NCBI GenBank assembly: GCA_910586295.1
Contig: CAJUGE010000086.1
Coordinates: 1 to 32,413, forward strand
From: an uncultured Bacilli bacterium
Lineage (GTDB): Bacteria; Bacillota_I; Bacilli_A; RF39; UBA660
Length of the DNA: 32,413 bases
Direction of reading: 5' to 3'
Shown: positions 1-7,772 of the stretch, piece after piece
How positions within the stretch are numbered: position 1 is the stretch's first letter
Layout of the letters: every line of letters starts with the position of its first letter
Notes under the pieces: generated by a model
What the model saw: only the letters and a program-made list of their open reading frames with translations
Told to the model about the DNA's origin: nothing
Database searches by the model: none
Made by a program: the position numbers and the translations under genes

Positions 1-518
1 CCAGTAGGTCCTTGAATTCCTTGTACACCCTGTGCACCAGTCGCTCCGACTTCACCTTGAGGACCTTGTACTCCCTGTAAGCCTTGAGGTCCAGTGGCCC
101 CAGTCGCCCCAGTCGCTCCAGTATTTCCTGTGTTACCAGTCGCTCCAGTTAACCCTTGAAGCCCTTGAGGTCCCATTGGGCCAGTCACTCCAGTATTACC
201 AACAGGCCCTTGAATTCCCATTGGCCCTTGAGGTCCTTGAATACCTTGAGCACCTTGAGCTCCAGTATTTCCTGTTGCTCCTCTAGGAATAGTAAAATTA
301 AGTATTGCATTTTCAGAAGTTCCAGTATTTGTAACGACTGCATTAGTACCAGGAGCGCCAGTTACTGTATCACCTATAGTTATAGTAACTGCAGAAGCTC
401 CAGTCGCCCCAGTTGCTCCAGTCGCTCCAAAACAACAACAACATCCACTGCTAACATTATTTCTTTGAAATTGTTCTACTTTGCATAATGCTCTTTGATA
501 TGAATTATTATTCATCAT
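1..518 (-). CDS. Collagen-like (exosporium/BclA-type) repeat protein, 5' part only
   Basis: The minus strand reads open from an ATG at 518 (or 515) to the window edge, so the C-terminal part is missing. A strong AAAGGAG lies at 529-523; its spacing favours the ATG at 515. After about 25 polar residues come four consecutive cysteines (26-29), a short run of G-A-T triplets, a globular spacer of about 40 residues ending in FTIPRG, then continuous G-X-Y triplets (GPQ, GPM, GAT, GIQ, GNT). The spacer-plus-triplet layout is typical of collagen-like surface and exosporium proteins of spore-forming Firmicutes. The cysteine cluster could crosslink the protein to a spore or cell surface layer (inference). 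Spore-coat expression is plausible next to sporulation genes but unproven; a CATAAATTA (544-536) resembles a sigma-K/E -10 but sits very close to the ribosome site. Confidence 0.85.
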   Translation of the reverse strand, partial: MMNNNSYQRALCKVEQFQRNNVSSGCCCCFGATGATGATGASAVTITIGDTVTGAPGTNAVVTNTGTSENAILNFTIPRGATGNTGAQGAQGIQGPQGPMGIQGPVGNTGVTGPMGPQGLQGLTGATGNTGNTGATGATGATGPQGLQGVQGPQGEVGATGAQGVQGIQGPT

Positions 519-602
519 TTATCTCCTTTCTAATTTAATTTATGTAAGATTAAAAAAAATGCTTAATTTAAAAGTTTAGATTAATAAATAAAATGTCAAA
601 AG

Positions 603-644
603 TTTACACTTTTCTATTTGTGATAATGTCTAAAGTAGTGTAAA
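603..644. repeat. Imperfectly spaced inverted repeat between divergent genes
   Basis: TTTACACT (603-610) and AGTGTAAA (637-644) form a perfect 8-bp inverted repeat with a 26-nt loop in the 220-bp gap between the collagen-like gene and the following surface-protein gene. A TTGACA on the minus strand (599-594) lies beside it and could be a -35 for the collagen-like gene, although no good -10 follows at 17 bp. The repeat could be an operator or a weak hairpin; nothing else is recognisable in the gap. Confidence 0.35.
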
Positions 645-738
645 AAAGAATTTTTTCAAAAAAATAAAAGCGTTTTCCATACTTAGTGTCGTATATAGTA
701 AGTAGAGGGACATAAATTCTCTCAAGAAAGGAGTAGCT

Positions 739-1866
739 ATGAAAAAAATATTTAAAATACTTATATTGGTAATTGGATTAATACCTTTATTAGTAAATGC
801 AGAAGAAAAGGAGGTGCAATACAAATGGTATAAAGAAGTAGAAGAAAATATAAGATACGAAAACAATGCTGAGAATATTTGTGAATATTTTGATAAAAAC
901 ACATTTATAACTACTGATTGGTATTATTCTACTAGTAAACCTAAAGAAGAAAAATTTAGAACAATAGAAGAAGTCAATATGGAAGTTGACATATCAAGAT
1001 ATTATTCAAAGTATTTAGAATTTAAATATTTTCCAATGAATGGAGTAAAAATTTATGAATTAGAGTTTTTTGATAAAGAAAACAATAAAATTGAATACGA
1101 AATAAAACAAAATATTATAAACAATCAAAATACAAATGTTTTAAATGACGAAAAAAAAGAAGATTTTATAAGTTTAGAAACTCGAGACATATTAGAAATA
1201 GAATTAAAAGACATTACAAATATCATAGATACAAAAATTCGAGTTTATCATGAAGAAAATTCAGACTTTAAAGACATGCATTTCTTTACATATGTTTTAC
1301 CAGGACTTATGAATAATGCCTTTGCAGAGTATGAAGAAGAAATAAAGACAGAGTGCGAAGATAAATTTTGCATCACAGAAATAATAATAAGAGAAGAAAA
1401 ATGTCTAACCGAGCCAATAAAATTAAATACTGTTGGCTATAGATATAAAGATAACTTATATAAATGTTTTGACAAAAAGAAAGAGTATGCTCCAGGATAT
1501 CACCGCGATTTATCAAACGAAAATTACTTTAAAGATGAAAATGATTATATAATTATCGAAGAAGTCGACTACACATGTCCTACAGTAGAAGTACCTAATT
1601 GCAAAAATTACACAACTTTAGAAGAAATATCAAATTCTGATTTGAAAAAAGAAGAAATTAACAATCTACCTATTACTGAAGAAATCACAAACATAATAGA
1701 AAAACCTCTGAAAGAGCTAAAAACACCAATAGCAATGGTAACAAAAGAAAAATCTTCATCCACAATACCAGAATACTTAATATTTATAACTATCTTTACT
1801 ATAATGTCAATCCTATTAACAATAATTATAATCGCAAAAAAACTAAAAAAATGTCGATTGAAATAA
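739..1866 (+). CDS. Secreted or membrane-anchored protein of unknown function
   Basis: Start ATG at 739 has AAAGGAG at 727-733. The 375-residue product has a signal peptide at residues 1-21 (hydrophobic core, VNA cleavage-like site), a charged, Glu/Lys-rich extracellular region of about 320 residues with scattered cysteines including a C-P-T-V-E-V-P-N-C stretch near residue 280, and one C-terminal membrane helix (about 346-365) followed by a basic tail. That topology is a type I single-pass surface protein facing out. I recognise no domain. It lies immediately upstream of the spoIIA-like operon in the same direction, but a separate regulatory region lies between them, so co-transcription is not implied. 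Surface or sporulation-related roles are guesses only. Confidence 0.7.
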   Translation: MKKIFKILILVIGLIPLLVNAEEKEVQYKWYKEVEENIRYENNAENICEYFDKNTFITTDWYYSTSKPKEEKFRTIEEVNMEVDISRYYSKYLEFKYFPMNGVKIYELEFFDKENNKIEYEIKQNIINNQNTNVLNDEKKEDFISLETRDILEIELKDITNIIDTKIRVYHEENSDFKDMHFFTYVLPGLMNNAFAEYEEEIKTECEDKFCITEIIIREEKCLTEPIKLNTVGYRYKDNLYKCFDKKKEYAPGYHRDLSNENYFKDENDYIIIEEVDYTCPTVEVPNCKNYTTLEEISNSDLKKEEINNLPITEEITNIIEKPLKELKTPIAMVTKEKSSSTIPEYLIFITIFTIMSILLTIIIIAKKLKKCRLK

Positions 1867-1875
1867 TAATCTAGT

Positions 1876-1886
1876 TTTGTCGAAAA
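1876..1886 (+). promoter_or_regulatory. Spo0A box upstream of spoIIAA
   Basis: TTTGTCGAAAA matches the Spo0A-binding consensus (core TGTCGAA at 1878-1884). It lies about 50 bp before the spoIIAA start, where Spo0A~P binds upstream of spoIIA in known spore formers. A clear sigma-H promoter could not be picked out. Confidence 0.6.
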
Positions 1887-1935
1887 CATAACATTTTAAA
1901 TAAAAATATATTATATTATTAACGAGGTTACAATT

Positions 1936-2283
1936 ATGCTAAAAATAAAAATGGAATTTAAAAAAGGAATACTATTTATAAGATTAGATGGAATCCTAAA
2001 TAAAAAAACAATAGAAGTATTCGATAATGAAGTATTATCAGTAGTGTTAGTAAACAAATTAAAGTATATAGTTGTCAATTTAGACGAAGTATACGAAGTG
2101 GATAAAGATGGAGTTTCTGCACTAAAAGAATTAAATGACATAATTTATAATTTTCATGGGAAAGGAGCACTATGTAATTTAACTAACAATCAAGTGAAAA
2201 GACAATTAAAAGAATATAATTATACAAACGAATACTACGAATTTGAAAATGAACTAAAAGCATTGGGGATGATGAGAATATGA
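1936..2283 (+). CDS. spoIIAA: SpoIIAA-like STAS protein lacking the phosphorylation serine
   Basis: The 115-residue protein aligns by eye along its whole length with SpoIIAA, the anti-anti-sigma factor of sigma-F: an IRLDG strand near 15-19, VNLDEV at 47-52, and the switch segment. In SpoIIAA that segment is MDSSG, with Ser58 phosphorylated by SpoIIAB; here it reads V-D56-K57-D58-G59, so the serine position is Lys and the next is Asp. The start has GAGGT upstream, and the stop overlaps the following sigma gene by four bases (ATGA). A Spo0A box lies upstream. Position in front of a sporulation sigma factor and spoVA genes supports SpoIIAA over RsbV. Phosphorylation control is unlikely, and its partner kinase gene is absent from the locus. 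Confidence 0.8.
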   Translation: MLKIKMEFKKGILFIRLDGILNKKTIEVFDNEVLSVVLVNKLKYIVVNLDEVYEVDKDGVSALKELNDIIYNFHGKGALCNLTNNQVKRQLKEYNYTNEYYEFENELKALGMMRI

Positions 2284-2936
2284 TGGATTTAGAAACATTA
2301 GTTAAAGAAAATGCAAAACTAATTTATAAGATTGCTTCAAAATATAGTAGTTACTATAACATAGAAGATTTATTTCAAGAAGGAGTAAAAGGATTAGACA
2401 AAGCAAATAAAAATTATAATCCAAATTCCAACACAAAATTTTCTACTTATGCGTTTAAATACATATTAGGAAGTATTGTATCTTATGTAAAAAATGATAG
2501 AAACATAAAAGTTGGTTCTGATACTCTAAAGCTATATCAAGCATACGAAAAAACTTATGAATATCTAACAAATAAATTAAATAGATTTCCAAGTTTAGAA
2601 GAAGTAAGTAGTTTTATGGGAATAGATTCTACATTAGTTGTATCTGCTATTAGTAAATGTGAATTTACAGTAAGCCTAGAGAGCACTTTGACAGAAGATA
2701 ATTTCACATTAGAGCAAGTAACTGGAATAGATGATACCCAAAAAATTGACGACTTAATAGATTTAAGAACAGAATTAGAAAACTTAACATCAGAAGAGAG
2801 AAAACTAATAGAACTAAGATATTTTGGAGATTACACACAAAGTGAAACTGCAAATTATCTAAATATGACTCAAGTTCAAGTCTCTAGAAATGAACAAAGA
2901 ATACTAAAGAAAATAAAAACTAATATTGCTGCATAA
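2280..2936 (+). CDS. sigF: Sporulation RNA polymerase sigma factor, sigma-F type
   Basis: A 218-residue sigma-70 family protein of the SigB/F/G group. Region 2 spans about residues 11-80 (DLFQEG at 30-35, then TKFSTYAFKYI and a region 2.4 stretch), region 3 about 90-125, and region 4 with its helix-turn-helix (LTSEERKLIELRYF to RILKKIK) fills the C-terminus. It is shorter than the roughly 255 residues of B. subtilis sigma-F, mainly at the N-terminus and linker. It is translationally coupled to spoIIAA and followed by spoVAC-AD-AE, the order of the spoIIA-spoVA locus, hence sigma-F rather than sigma-B or sigma-G. In the forespore it would switch on early genes. Unusually, no spoIIAB anti-sigma gene lies between it and spoIIAA. 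Confidence 0.82.
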   Translation: MMDLETLVKENAKLIYKIASKYSSYYNIEDLFQEGVKGLDKANKNYNPNSNTKFSTYAFKYILGSIVSYVKNDRNIKVGSDTLKLYQAYEKTYEYLTNKLNRFPSLEEVSSFMGIDSTLVVSAISKCEFTVSLESTLTEDNFTLEQVTGIDDTQKIDDLIDLRTELENLTSEERKLIELRYFGDYTQSETANYLNMTQVQVSRNEQRILKKIKTNIAA

Positions 2937-2979
2937 TACATAAGTAACTTATCTTTTATAGATGAGTTTCTTTAATTTT

Positions 2980-3008
2980 GTATAAAAAATAACCATCGAA
3001 ACATAATA
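2980..3008 (+). promoter_or_regulatory. Sigma-G/F-type promoter for spoVA
   Basis: GTATA (2980-2984) and CATAATA (3002-3008) are separated by 17 bp, close to the sigma-G pattern (GNATR, about 18 bp, CATNNTA). It lies just upstream of spoVAC, and spoVA operons are forespore sigma-G regulons in known spore formers. No sigma-A promoter is evident here. Confidence 0.6.
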
Positions 3009-3025
3009 AAAGTAGGTGAGTGATT

Positions 3026-3457
3026 TTGAAATTAGAAGAATATAAAAAAATAGTAAATAAAAATAGTGGAAAAGAAGACAAATTTAAAAATGTATTTATA
3101 TCATTTATAATAGGCGGATTTATGGGATTGTTGTGTCAAATGTTTTGTACATTTCTAAACAAAGAAATCGGAATAAAAATAGAAGATGCTTCAATGTACA
3201 CAACAATAATGTTAATTGTCGTATCTAGTATATTTACTGGGTTTGGATTCTTTGACAAAGTAGTATCATTCGCAAAATGCGGTTTAATTGTTCCAACAAC
3301 TGGATTTGCACATGCTATGACTAGTGCGGCTATGGATCATAAAAGTGAAGGAATAATTAAAGGTATAGGTTCAAATATGTTTAAATTAGCTGGAAGTATC
3401 ATAATCTATGGAATAATCGTAGCATTTTTTCTAGCACTTATAAAAGGGGTGATATAA
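3026..3457 (+). CDS. spoVAC: SpoVAC, stage V sporulation protein (DPA channel)
   Basis: A 143-residue polytopic membrane protein with helices around residues 28-50, 60-80, 90-105 and 120-140. The FGFFDKV and AKCGLIVPTTGFAHAM segments are typical of SpoVAC. SpoVAC forms a mechanosensitive-type channel in the spore inner membrane for dipicolinic acid uptake and release. An upstream GTG at 3020 is in frame, but it overlaps the AGGTGA ribosome site (3014-3019), so the TTG at 3026 with six-base spacing is preferred. It is first in a tight three-gene operon (gaps of 2 and -4 bases) with spoVAD and spoVAE. spoVAA, spoVAB, spoVAEa and spoVAF of B. subtilis are not present. Confidence 0.9.
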   Translation: MKLEEYKKIVNKNSGKEDKFKNVFISFIIGGFMGLLCQMFCTFLNKEIGIKIEDASMYTTIMLIVVSSIFTGFGFFDKVVSFAKCGLIVPTTGFAHAMTSAAMDHKSEGIIKGIGSNMFKLAGSIIIYGIIVAFFLALIKGVI

Positions 3458-3459
3458 AA

Positions 3460-4428
3460 ATGACTTTAGAATTTAAAAATGCCTATATAAAAAACAACTA
3501 TACACTAATAGGCAGAAATGAACATAAAATTCAAATAAAAACCGATGCAAATTTAAATGATTACTACGACGAAGAGAAAAGTGTTGAACAAGCCGAAGCA
3601 AAATTTCAAATAAAATCTATAGAAAATCTAATTAAAAAAGAAAAACTAGACTTTAAAGATATAGATGTTCTTATAGGAGGAGACTTACAAAGTCAAATAT
3701 TTGCTTCTTCCTTTGCAGCTAGAAAATTCGACTTACCATTTTTAGGAATATATAGTGCTTGTGCAACATTTGTAGAAGGTTTAATAAGTGCATCTAATCT
3801 CCTAGATAATAAAATTAATAACGTTATAGTAACAACAAGTGCACACAACTTAGCAAGCGAGAAACAGTTTAGATTTCCAATCGAATATGGTGCATTAAGA
3901 AAAAAAGTAAACACATTCACTGCAACTGGAAGTGTAAGTGCTCTTATATCGAAAAAACCAACTAATATTAGAATTGAAACTGGGACAATAGGAAAAGTAG
4001 TGGATTTAGGATACAACGATGCAAATAACTTTGGTGCTTGCATGGCTCCATCAGCTGCAAAAACAATAAGCGAGCATTTAAATGATACTAAAAGAACTAT
4101 TGATTATTATGATTTAGTTTTAACAGGAGACTTAGGAATATATGGTGTTAAAATATTAAAAGAATACCTAAAAAAAGAATATAAAATAGAAGCGAATAAT
4201 GTAATGGATGCAGGCTCAATCCTATTTGAAAAAAATGAATTAACAACCATAGCAGGAGGAAGTGGTCCAGTATGTCTTCCGTTGGTATTATTCGGAAGTA
4301 TTCTAAATGAAAATTATAAAAAAATTTTACTAGTAGGTACTGGCTCATTGCATTCAAAAACTAGTTGTAATTTAGGAGAAAGCATTCCATCAGTATCGCA
4401 TGCAATAAGTTTGGAGGTTCTCAAATGA
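3460..4428 (+). CDS. spoVAD: SpoVAD, dipicolinic acid-binding thiolase-fold protein
   Basis: The 322-residue protein has the thiolase-like fold segments of SpoVAD: an early LIGGDLQSQI, the YSACAT segment around Cys101, AHNLASEKQFRFP in the middle and GTGSLHS near the end. SpoVAD is a cytosolic-face, DPA-binding partner of the SpoVA channel during sporulation; related to ketoacyl synthases but not a condensing enzyme. Its length is close to the 338 residues usual in Bacillus. It begins two bases after spoVAC and ends in a four-base overlap with spoVAE, so the three are translated together. Confidence 0.93.
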   Translation: MTLEFKNAYIKNNYTLIGRNEHKIQIKTDANLNDYYDEEKSVEQAEAKFQIKSIENLIKKEKLDFKDIDVLIGGDLQSQIFASSFAARKFDLPFLGIYSACATFVEGLISASNLLDNKINNVIVTTSAHNLASEKQFRFPIEYGALRKKVNTFTATGSVSALISKKPTNIRIETGTIGKVVDLGYNDANNFGACMAPSAAKTISEHLNDTKRTIDYYDLVLTGDLGIYGVKILKEYLKKEYKIEANNVMDAGSILFEKNELTTIAGGSGPVCLPLVLFGSILNENYKKILLVGTGSLHSKTSCNLGESIPSVSHAISLEVLK

Positions 4429-4775
4429 TATATTTAAGTGCATTTATAATATGTGGTACCATATGTGCTATTGGTCAGATAATATTAGAAAATTCTAATT
4501 TTACTCCAGGGCATCTAAACACTATTTTGGTAGTTGTAGGAGCTACACTTTCATTTTTTGGATTATATGAGCCTATAATAAATTGGGGTGGAGCAGGGGC
4601 TACGATACCGATTACCAACTTTGGGCACTTACTATTTAAAGGAGCATACGAAGGATTTATAAACGAAGGTTTTACTGGTTTAATAAAAAGTTTATTTACA
4701 TTAGGACAAGTAGGAGTAACTGTAAGTATAATAATGTCCTTTCTAGTCGCAGTGTGTACAAAGCCTAAACATTAA
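4425..4775 (+). CDS. spoVAE: SpoVAE (SpoVAEb-type) membrane protein
   Basis: A 116-residue hydrophobic protein with about four membrane helices and the conserved GGAGATIPITNFGHLLFKG-like segment in the middle, shared with SpoVAC-type channel proteins. It is a component of the SpoVA channel for dipicolinic acid in the spore inner membrane. The start overlaps the spoVAD stop by four bases. The operon ends at a clean hairpin terminator 17 bases downstream. The set AC-AD-AE is the minimal SpoVA core also found in many Clostridia. Confidence 0.9.
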   Translation: MIYLSAFIICGTICAIGQIILENSNFTPGHLNTILVVVGATLSFFGLYEPIINWGGAGATIPITNFGHLLFKGAYEGFINEGFTGLIKSLFTLGQVGVTVSIIMSFLVAVCTKPKH

Positions 4776-4791
4776 ATAAAGAAATCAATTT

Positions 4792-4816
4792 AAAAAGTAC
4801 TTTACGTACTTTTTCT
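4792..4816 (+). terminator. Rho-independent terminator of the spoIIA-spoVA block
   Basis: Nine-base-pair stem AAAAAGTAC (4792-4800) / GTACTTTTT (4806-4814) with loop TTTAC, running into a T-rich tail. Confidence 0.85.
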
Positions 4817-4825
4817 CTTTATTTA

Positions 4826-4855
4826 TTGAGAATTAGTGAAAAAATATGATATAAT
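4826..4855 (+). promoter_or_regulatory. Sigma-A promoter of the membrane protein-scpAB operon
   Basis: TTGAGA (4826-4831), 18 bp, TATAAT (4850-4855, preceded by TGA, an extended -10). A ribosome site AAAGGAGA follows at 4871-4878. Confidence 0.75.
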
Positions 4856-4889
4856 TCTTGTATAGAAAATAAAGGAGATTAGTGAATAT

Positions 4890-5846
4890 ATGAAGATACC
4901 GAATTTTTTAAAAAAGAAACCAAAAAATGATGAGACATATACACAAGAGCCGAAAGTAATAGATGGAGTAGAAGTGCTAGATTTAGAAGAAAAAAAGCCA
5001 AAAATAGCAGAAGAAGAAAAAAAAGAAAATCGTACTATCATAATAATACTTGCAATAATACTATTATTTGCCTTTGCACTACCTAAAATAACAAGTTGGT
5101 TTAAACATAGCTCAATATTTTCTTATACAGACACAGTAAACGAAGTAGTAGAAAATAAAACTGTAGATGGAATGTTGCAAATAGGAAAAGAAGAAGGCTC
5201 AATAACAGTTAAAAAAATTAAATTCTATAACACTGCCAAAAAGTCAAACAATGAAATAAGTATTGTATATTTACCAAATTCTAGCGTAAAAGATGTCAAT
5301 AAAGAAAATATATATATTGAGCTTTACAATTCAAGCAAAACTATCATATATAGAATAAAATTTGTAAGTGATTCTAATCTAGAAAGAAAAGTTCCTGGTA
5401 CTTATAGTTTCAAAGTACTAGAAGATACTTACAAAGATGCAAAATATGCAAAAGTAACAATAATAAAAGAAAATGAGTGGGGTAATGCTACCAATACACT
5501 TACTTGTACAAAAGAAACAACACAAGAAGAATACACATTAATTGAAAAAGTAACATATAACTTCAGTAAATTAGGACTATTAAATTATAAGGTATCAAAA
5601 AAAGTAGAATTTGAAAATTCTGAAAAAGAAACTAACCCATTTACAAGGCAAATTGAATCTGAAAGTAGAATGATAGATAAAACTAACGTAAAAGATTTAA
5701 TTTCAGATGAAAACTCTATAGAATACACTATAAATCTAGACGATTTTGATGCTAAAAAAAGTGGTTATACTCCTTTACATACACATGGAAGTATCTATAG
5801 AAACGTAAAATTAGAAGAAACTTATAATGGTTGGGTGTGCGAATAA
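4890..5846 (+). CDS. Single-pass membrane protein of unknown function, upstream of scpA
   Basis: The 318-residue product has a highly charged cytoplasmic N-terminus (about 47 residues, Lys/Glu-rich), one membrane helix at about 48-66, and a beta-rich extracellular domain with two cysteines (about residue 208 and the penultimate residue). I do not recognise the family. Spacing from the ribosome site to the ATG is about 12 bases, longer than usual, and no better start is in frame. The stop codon TAA shares its last base with the scpA ATG, so it is co-transcribed and coupled with scpA and scpB, which may indicate a housekeeping envelope function rather than a role in condensation. Confidence 0.75.
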   Translation: MKIPNFLKKKPKNDETYTQEPKVIDGVEVLDLEEKKPKIAEEEKKENRTIIIILAIILLFAFALPKITSWFKHSSIFSYTDTVNEVVENKTVDGMLQIGKEEGSITVKKIKFYNTAKKSNNEISIVYLPNSSVKDVNKENIYIELYNSSKTIIYRIKFVSDSNLERKVPGTYSFKVLEDTYKDAKYAKVTIIKENEWGNATNTLTCTKETTQEEYTLIEKVTYNFSKLGLLNYKVSKKVEFENSEKETNPFTRQIESESRMIDKTNVKDLISDENSIEYTINLDDFDAKKSGYTPLHTHGSIYRNVKLEETYNGWVCE

Positions 5847-6565
5847 TGAATAATTTTTTAATCGGGGATTTTGAAGGTCCATTAGACTTACTATTACATT
5901 TAGTCAAAAAATCGGAAATGAATATAAGTGAATTAAGCCTAATTGACATAACAGAACAATACATAAATTTTATAAAAACAATGGAAGAAATGAATTTAGA
6001 TATTGCAAGTGAATACTTAGTAACTGCCGCAGAACTTATAGAAATGAAAAGTCGTTCTCTTCTTCCGAAACCACCAAAAGAGAATGATGAGGATGAATTA
6101 GAGCTAGATCCAGAAGAAGAATTAAAAAGAAGACTTTTAGAATATCAAAAATACAAAAGTAGTGTAGAATCATTTAGAACTCTTGAAAACGTTCGTGGTA
6201 ATTTTTATACTAAATCACCAGAAAAGAAAGAAATATATACAGAAGAAAAAGTAGAAAATGATGGTTCAGTAACTGCATACGACCTATTAAGTGCTTTACA
6301 AAAATTACTAGAAAGAAAAGAATACTCAAAACCACTAAATACCAAAATAACAAAAAAAGAGTTGTCAGTTGCAGATAGAGTTGTTAAAATAAGAGAAGTA
6401 TTAAAGAAAGAAAAACGTATAGAATTTCTAAGTTTATTTGAGGAGTTAACAAAAGAATATGTAGTAGTAACATTTTTAAGTATATTAGAAATGGCCAAAA
6501 ATAAAGAAATACTACTAAGTCAAGACTCAAACTTTGGAACTATAATACTTGAAAGAGTTGATTAA
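5846..6565 (+). CDS. scpA: ScpA, segregation and condensation protein A (kleisin)
   Basis: The 239-residue protein opens with FEGPLDLLLHLVKKSEMNI, the N-terminal kleisin helix signature that contacts the SMC neck, continues with EYLVTAAELIEMKSRSLLP, an acidic linker, and ends in a winged-helix domain (about 160-239) that contacts the SMC head. With ScpB and SMC it forms the bacterial condensin that organises and segregates the chromosome. A TTG at 5831 is in frame, but the ATG at 5846 gives the normal ScpA N-terminus and overlaps the preceding stop by one base. scpB follows after one base. Confidence 0.96.
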   Translation: MNNFLIGDFEGPLDLLLHLVKKSEMNISELSLIDITEQYINFIKTMEEMNLDIASEYLVTAAELIEMKSRSLLPKPPKENDEDELELDPEEELKRRLLEYQKYKSSVESFRTLENVRGNFYTKSPEKKEIYTEEKVENDGSVTAYDLLSALQKLLERKEYSKPLNTKITKKELSVADRVVKIREVLKKEKRIEFLSLFEELTKEYVVVTFLSILEMAKNKEILLSQDSNFGTIILERVD

Positions 6566-6566
6566 A

Positions 6567-7130
6567 ATGAATTTAAAAAGTGTAACAGAAGGAATACTAT
6601 TCGTAGTAGGTGACGAAGGTATAACTATTAAAGAATTAAGTGAAATATTAGAAATTAGCGAAGAAGAAGTAAAAGAAAATCTTACTTCATTAAGAAAAGA
6701 TTATGAATCCAATGAACGAGGTATAAGAATATCTTTTCTAGGAAATACTTTTAAACTTACCACAAAAAGTGAACATAAAAAATACTATGAAAAACTAGTA
6801 ACAAACTCCCGTGTATTTAATCTAAGTAATGCCAGCTTAGAGACACTGGCAATAATAGCTTATAACGAACCAATTACACGAATAAAAATAGATGAAATAA
6901 GAGGAGTATCTAGTGTTCAAATAGTAAGAAAATTATTAGCTAGAGGTTTTATTAAAGAATGCGGAAAAGAAGATTCAATAGGTAAACCTAATTTATACAA
7001 AACAACTAATGAGTTTTTGGATTACTTCGGACTTGCAACGAAAGATGATTTACCAAAACTAGATGCTAAAGATAAACCAAAACGAGACGAAGAAGTAGAA
7101 CTCTATAAATCTAATTATAAAGAAAATTAA
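6567..7130 (+). CDS. scpB: ScpB, segregation and condensation protein B
   Basis: The 187-residue protein has two winged-helix domains. The N-terminal one begins SVTEGILFVVGDEGIT; the second contains the family hallmark LETLAIIAYNEPITRIKIDEIRG at about residues 90-112. ScpB dimers bind the linker of ScpA in the SMC-ScpAB condensin. An in-frame TTG at 6549 lies inside scpA; the ATG at 6567, one base after the scpA stop, matches the family start. The gene is the last of the operon and ends at a hairpin whose first arm begins in the stop codon. Confidence 0.96.
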   Translation: MNLKSVTEGILFVVGDEGITIKELSEILEISEEEVKENLTSLRKDYESNERGIRISFLGNTFKLTTKSEHKKYYEKLVTNSRVFNLSNASLETLAIIAYNEPITRIKIDEIRGVSSVQIVRKLLARGFIKECGKEDSIGKPNLYKTTNEFLDYFGLATKDDLPKLDAKDKPKRDEEVELYKSNYKEN

Positions 7131-7160
7131 AAAGCACTCCAACTTAAATGAAGTGCTTTT
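7130..7160. terminator. Bidirectional terminator between scpB and the PLC-like gene
   Basis: AAAAGCACT (7130-7138) pairs perfectly with AGTGCTTTT (7152-7160) around a 13-base loop. T runs follow on both strands, so it can stop both convergent transcripts. Confidence 0.8.
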
Positions 7161-7722
7161 AATAAGGTTTAATATTTTTCTTAGCTAATTTAATTTTGCT
7201 AAGATATCTATCCATATCTATAGAACTTACTCTCTCTACAAATTCAACTAACATCTTTTTAGTAAATAAACATTCTTGATATTCTCTACCAGGATAAAAT
7301 TCATTAGGAAATATTGTATAATCTTCCATAGTAATATTATATTTACTAGCAATATACCTGTTAATACAGTCATATGAAAAATATAAATCATTCCTAAACT
7401 CATCATAACTATGACTTAACAAATATTCTCTGCTAAAACATTCATCAAAAAATAAATAATCTGTAACTAAATGTATAAACCAACCTAATTCAAAATCATC
7501 AAATCTTGGATGTTCTAACAAAAAGTTATATAAATTGACTTTACCCTGCAAATGACTAATATTATCCTTACCTCTATTTAAATCGGTATAATGAGAAATA
7601 TCTTTATTTTTAACAGTATCTGGATATAAAGTACCTTCTAAAACTTTATTTCTATTTACTAAAATTTTACTTTTTTCTAAATAAAATTTACTTACTGCCA
7701 AATGAATAGAAGAACAAGCCAT
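7159..7722 (-). CDS. Zinc-dependent phospholipase C-like protein
   Basis: The 187-residue protein shows the spaced metal-ligand pattern of the Zn-dependent PLC/S1-P1-like fold: His7 in SSIHLAVSK, Asp35 in GTLYPDTV, His44 in SHYTD, and His84/Asp88 in the helix GWFIHLVTDYLFFD. No signal peptide is seen, so it probably acts in the cytoplasm; substrate unknown. The reading frame stays open upstream through the tRNA-Leu gene, but the ATG at 7722 with AGGTGG about six bases before it is the real start. It lies directly downstream of tRNA-Leu on the same strand and may share its transcript. Confidence 0.65.
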   Translation of the reverse strand: MACSSIHLAVSKFYLEKSKILVNRNKVLEGTLYPDTVKNKDISHYTDLNRGKDNISHLQGKVNLYNFLLEHPRFDDFELGWFIHLVTDYLFFDECFSREYLLSHSYDEFRNDLYFSYDCINRYIASKYNITMEDYTIFPNEFYPGREYQECLFTKKMLVEFVERVSSIDMDRYLSKIKLAKKNIKPY

Positions 7723-7772
7723 ATAACCACCTATAATAAAAGCAAACCAAACAGTTTGCAAAATTTCTTTAT

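Noticed and set aside
32..488. Plus-strand Leu/Gln- and Ser-rich reading frames at the left edge
   Set aside because: They are complements of the collagen-like G-X-Y codons on the minus strand; no ribosome sites and no sensible proteins.
1936..2936. RsbV-SigB stress module instead of SpoIIAA-SigF
   Set aside because: The Spo0A box, the spoVA genes directly downstream and the SpoIIAA-like alignment favour the sporulation version.
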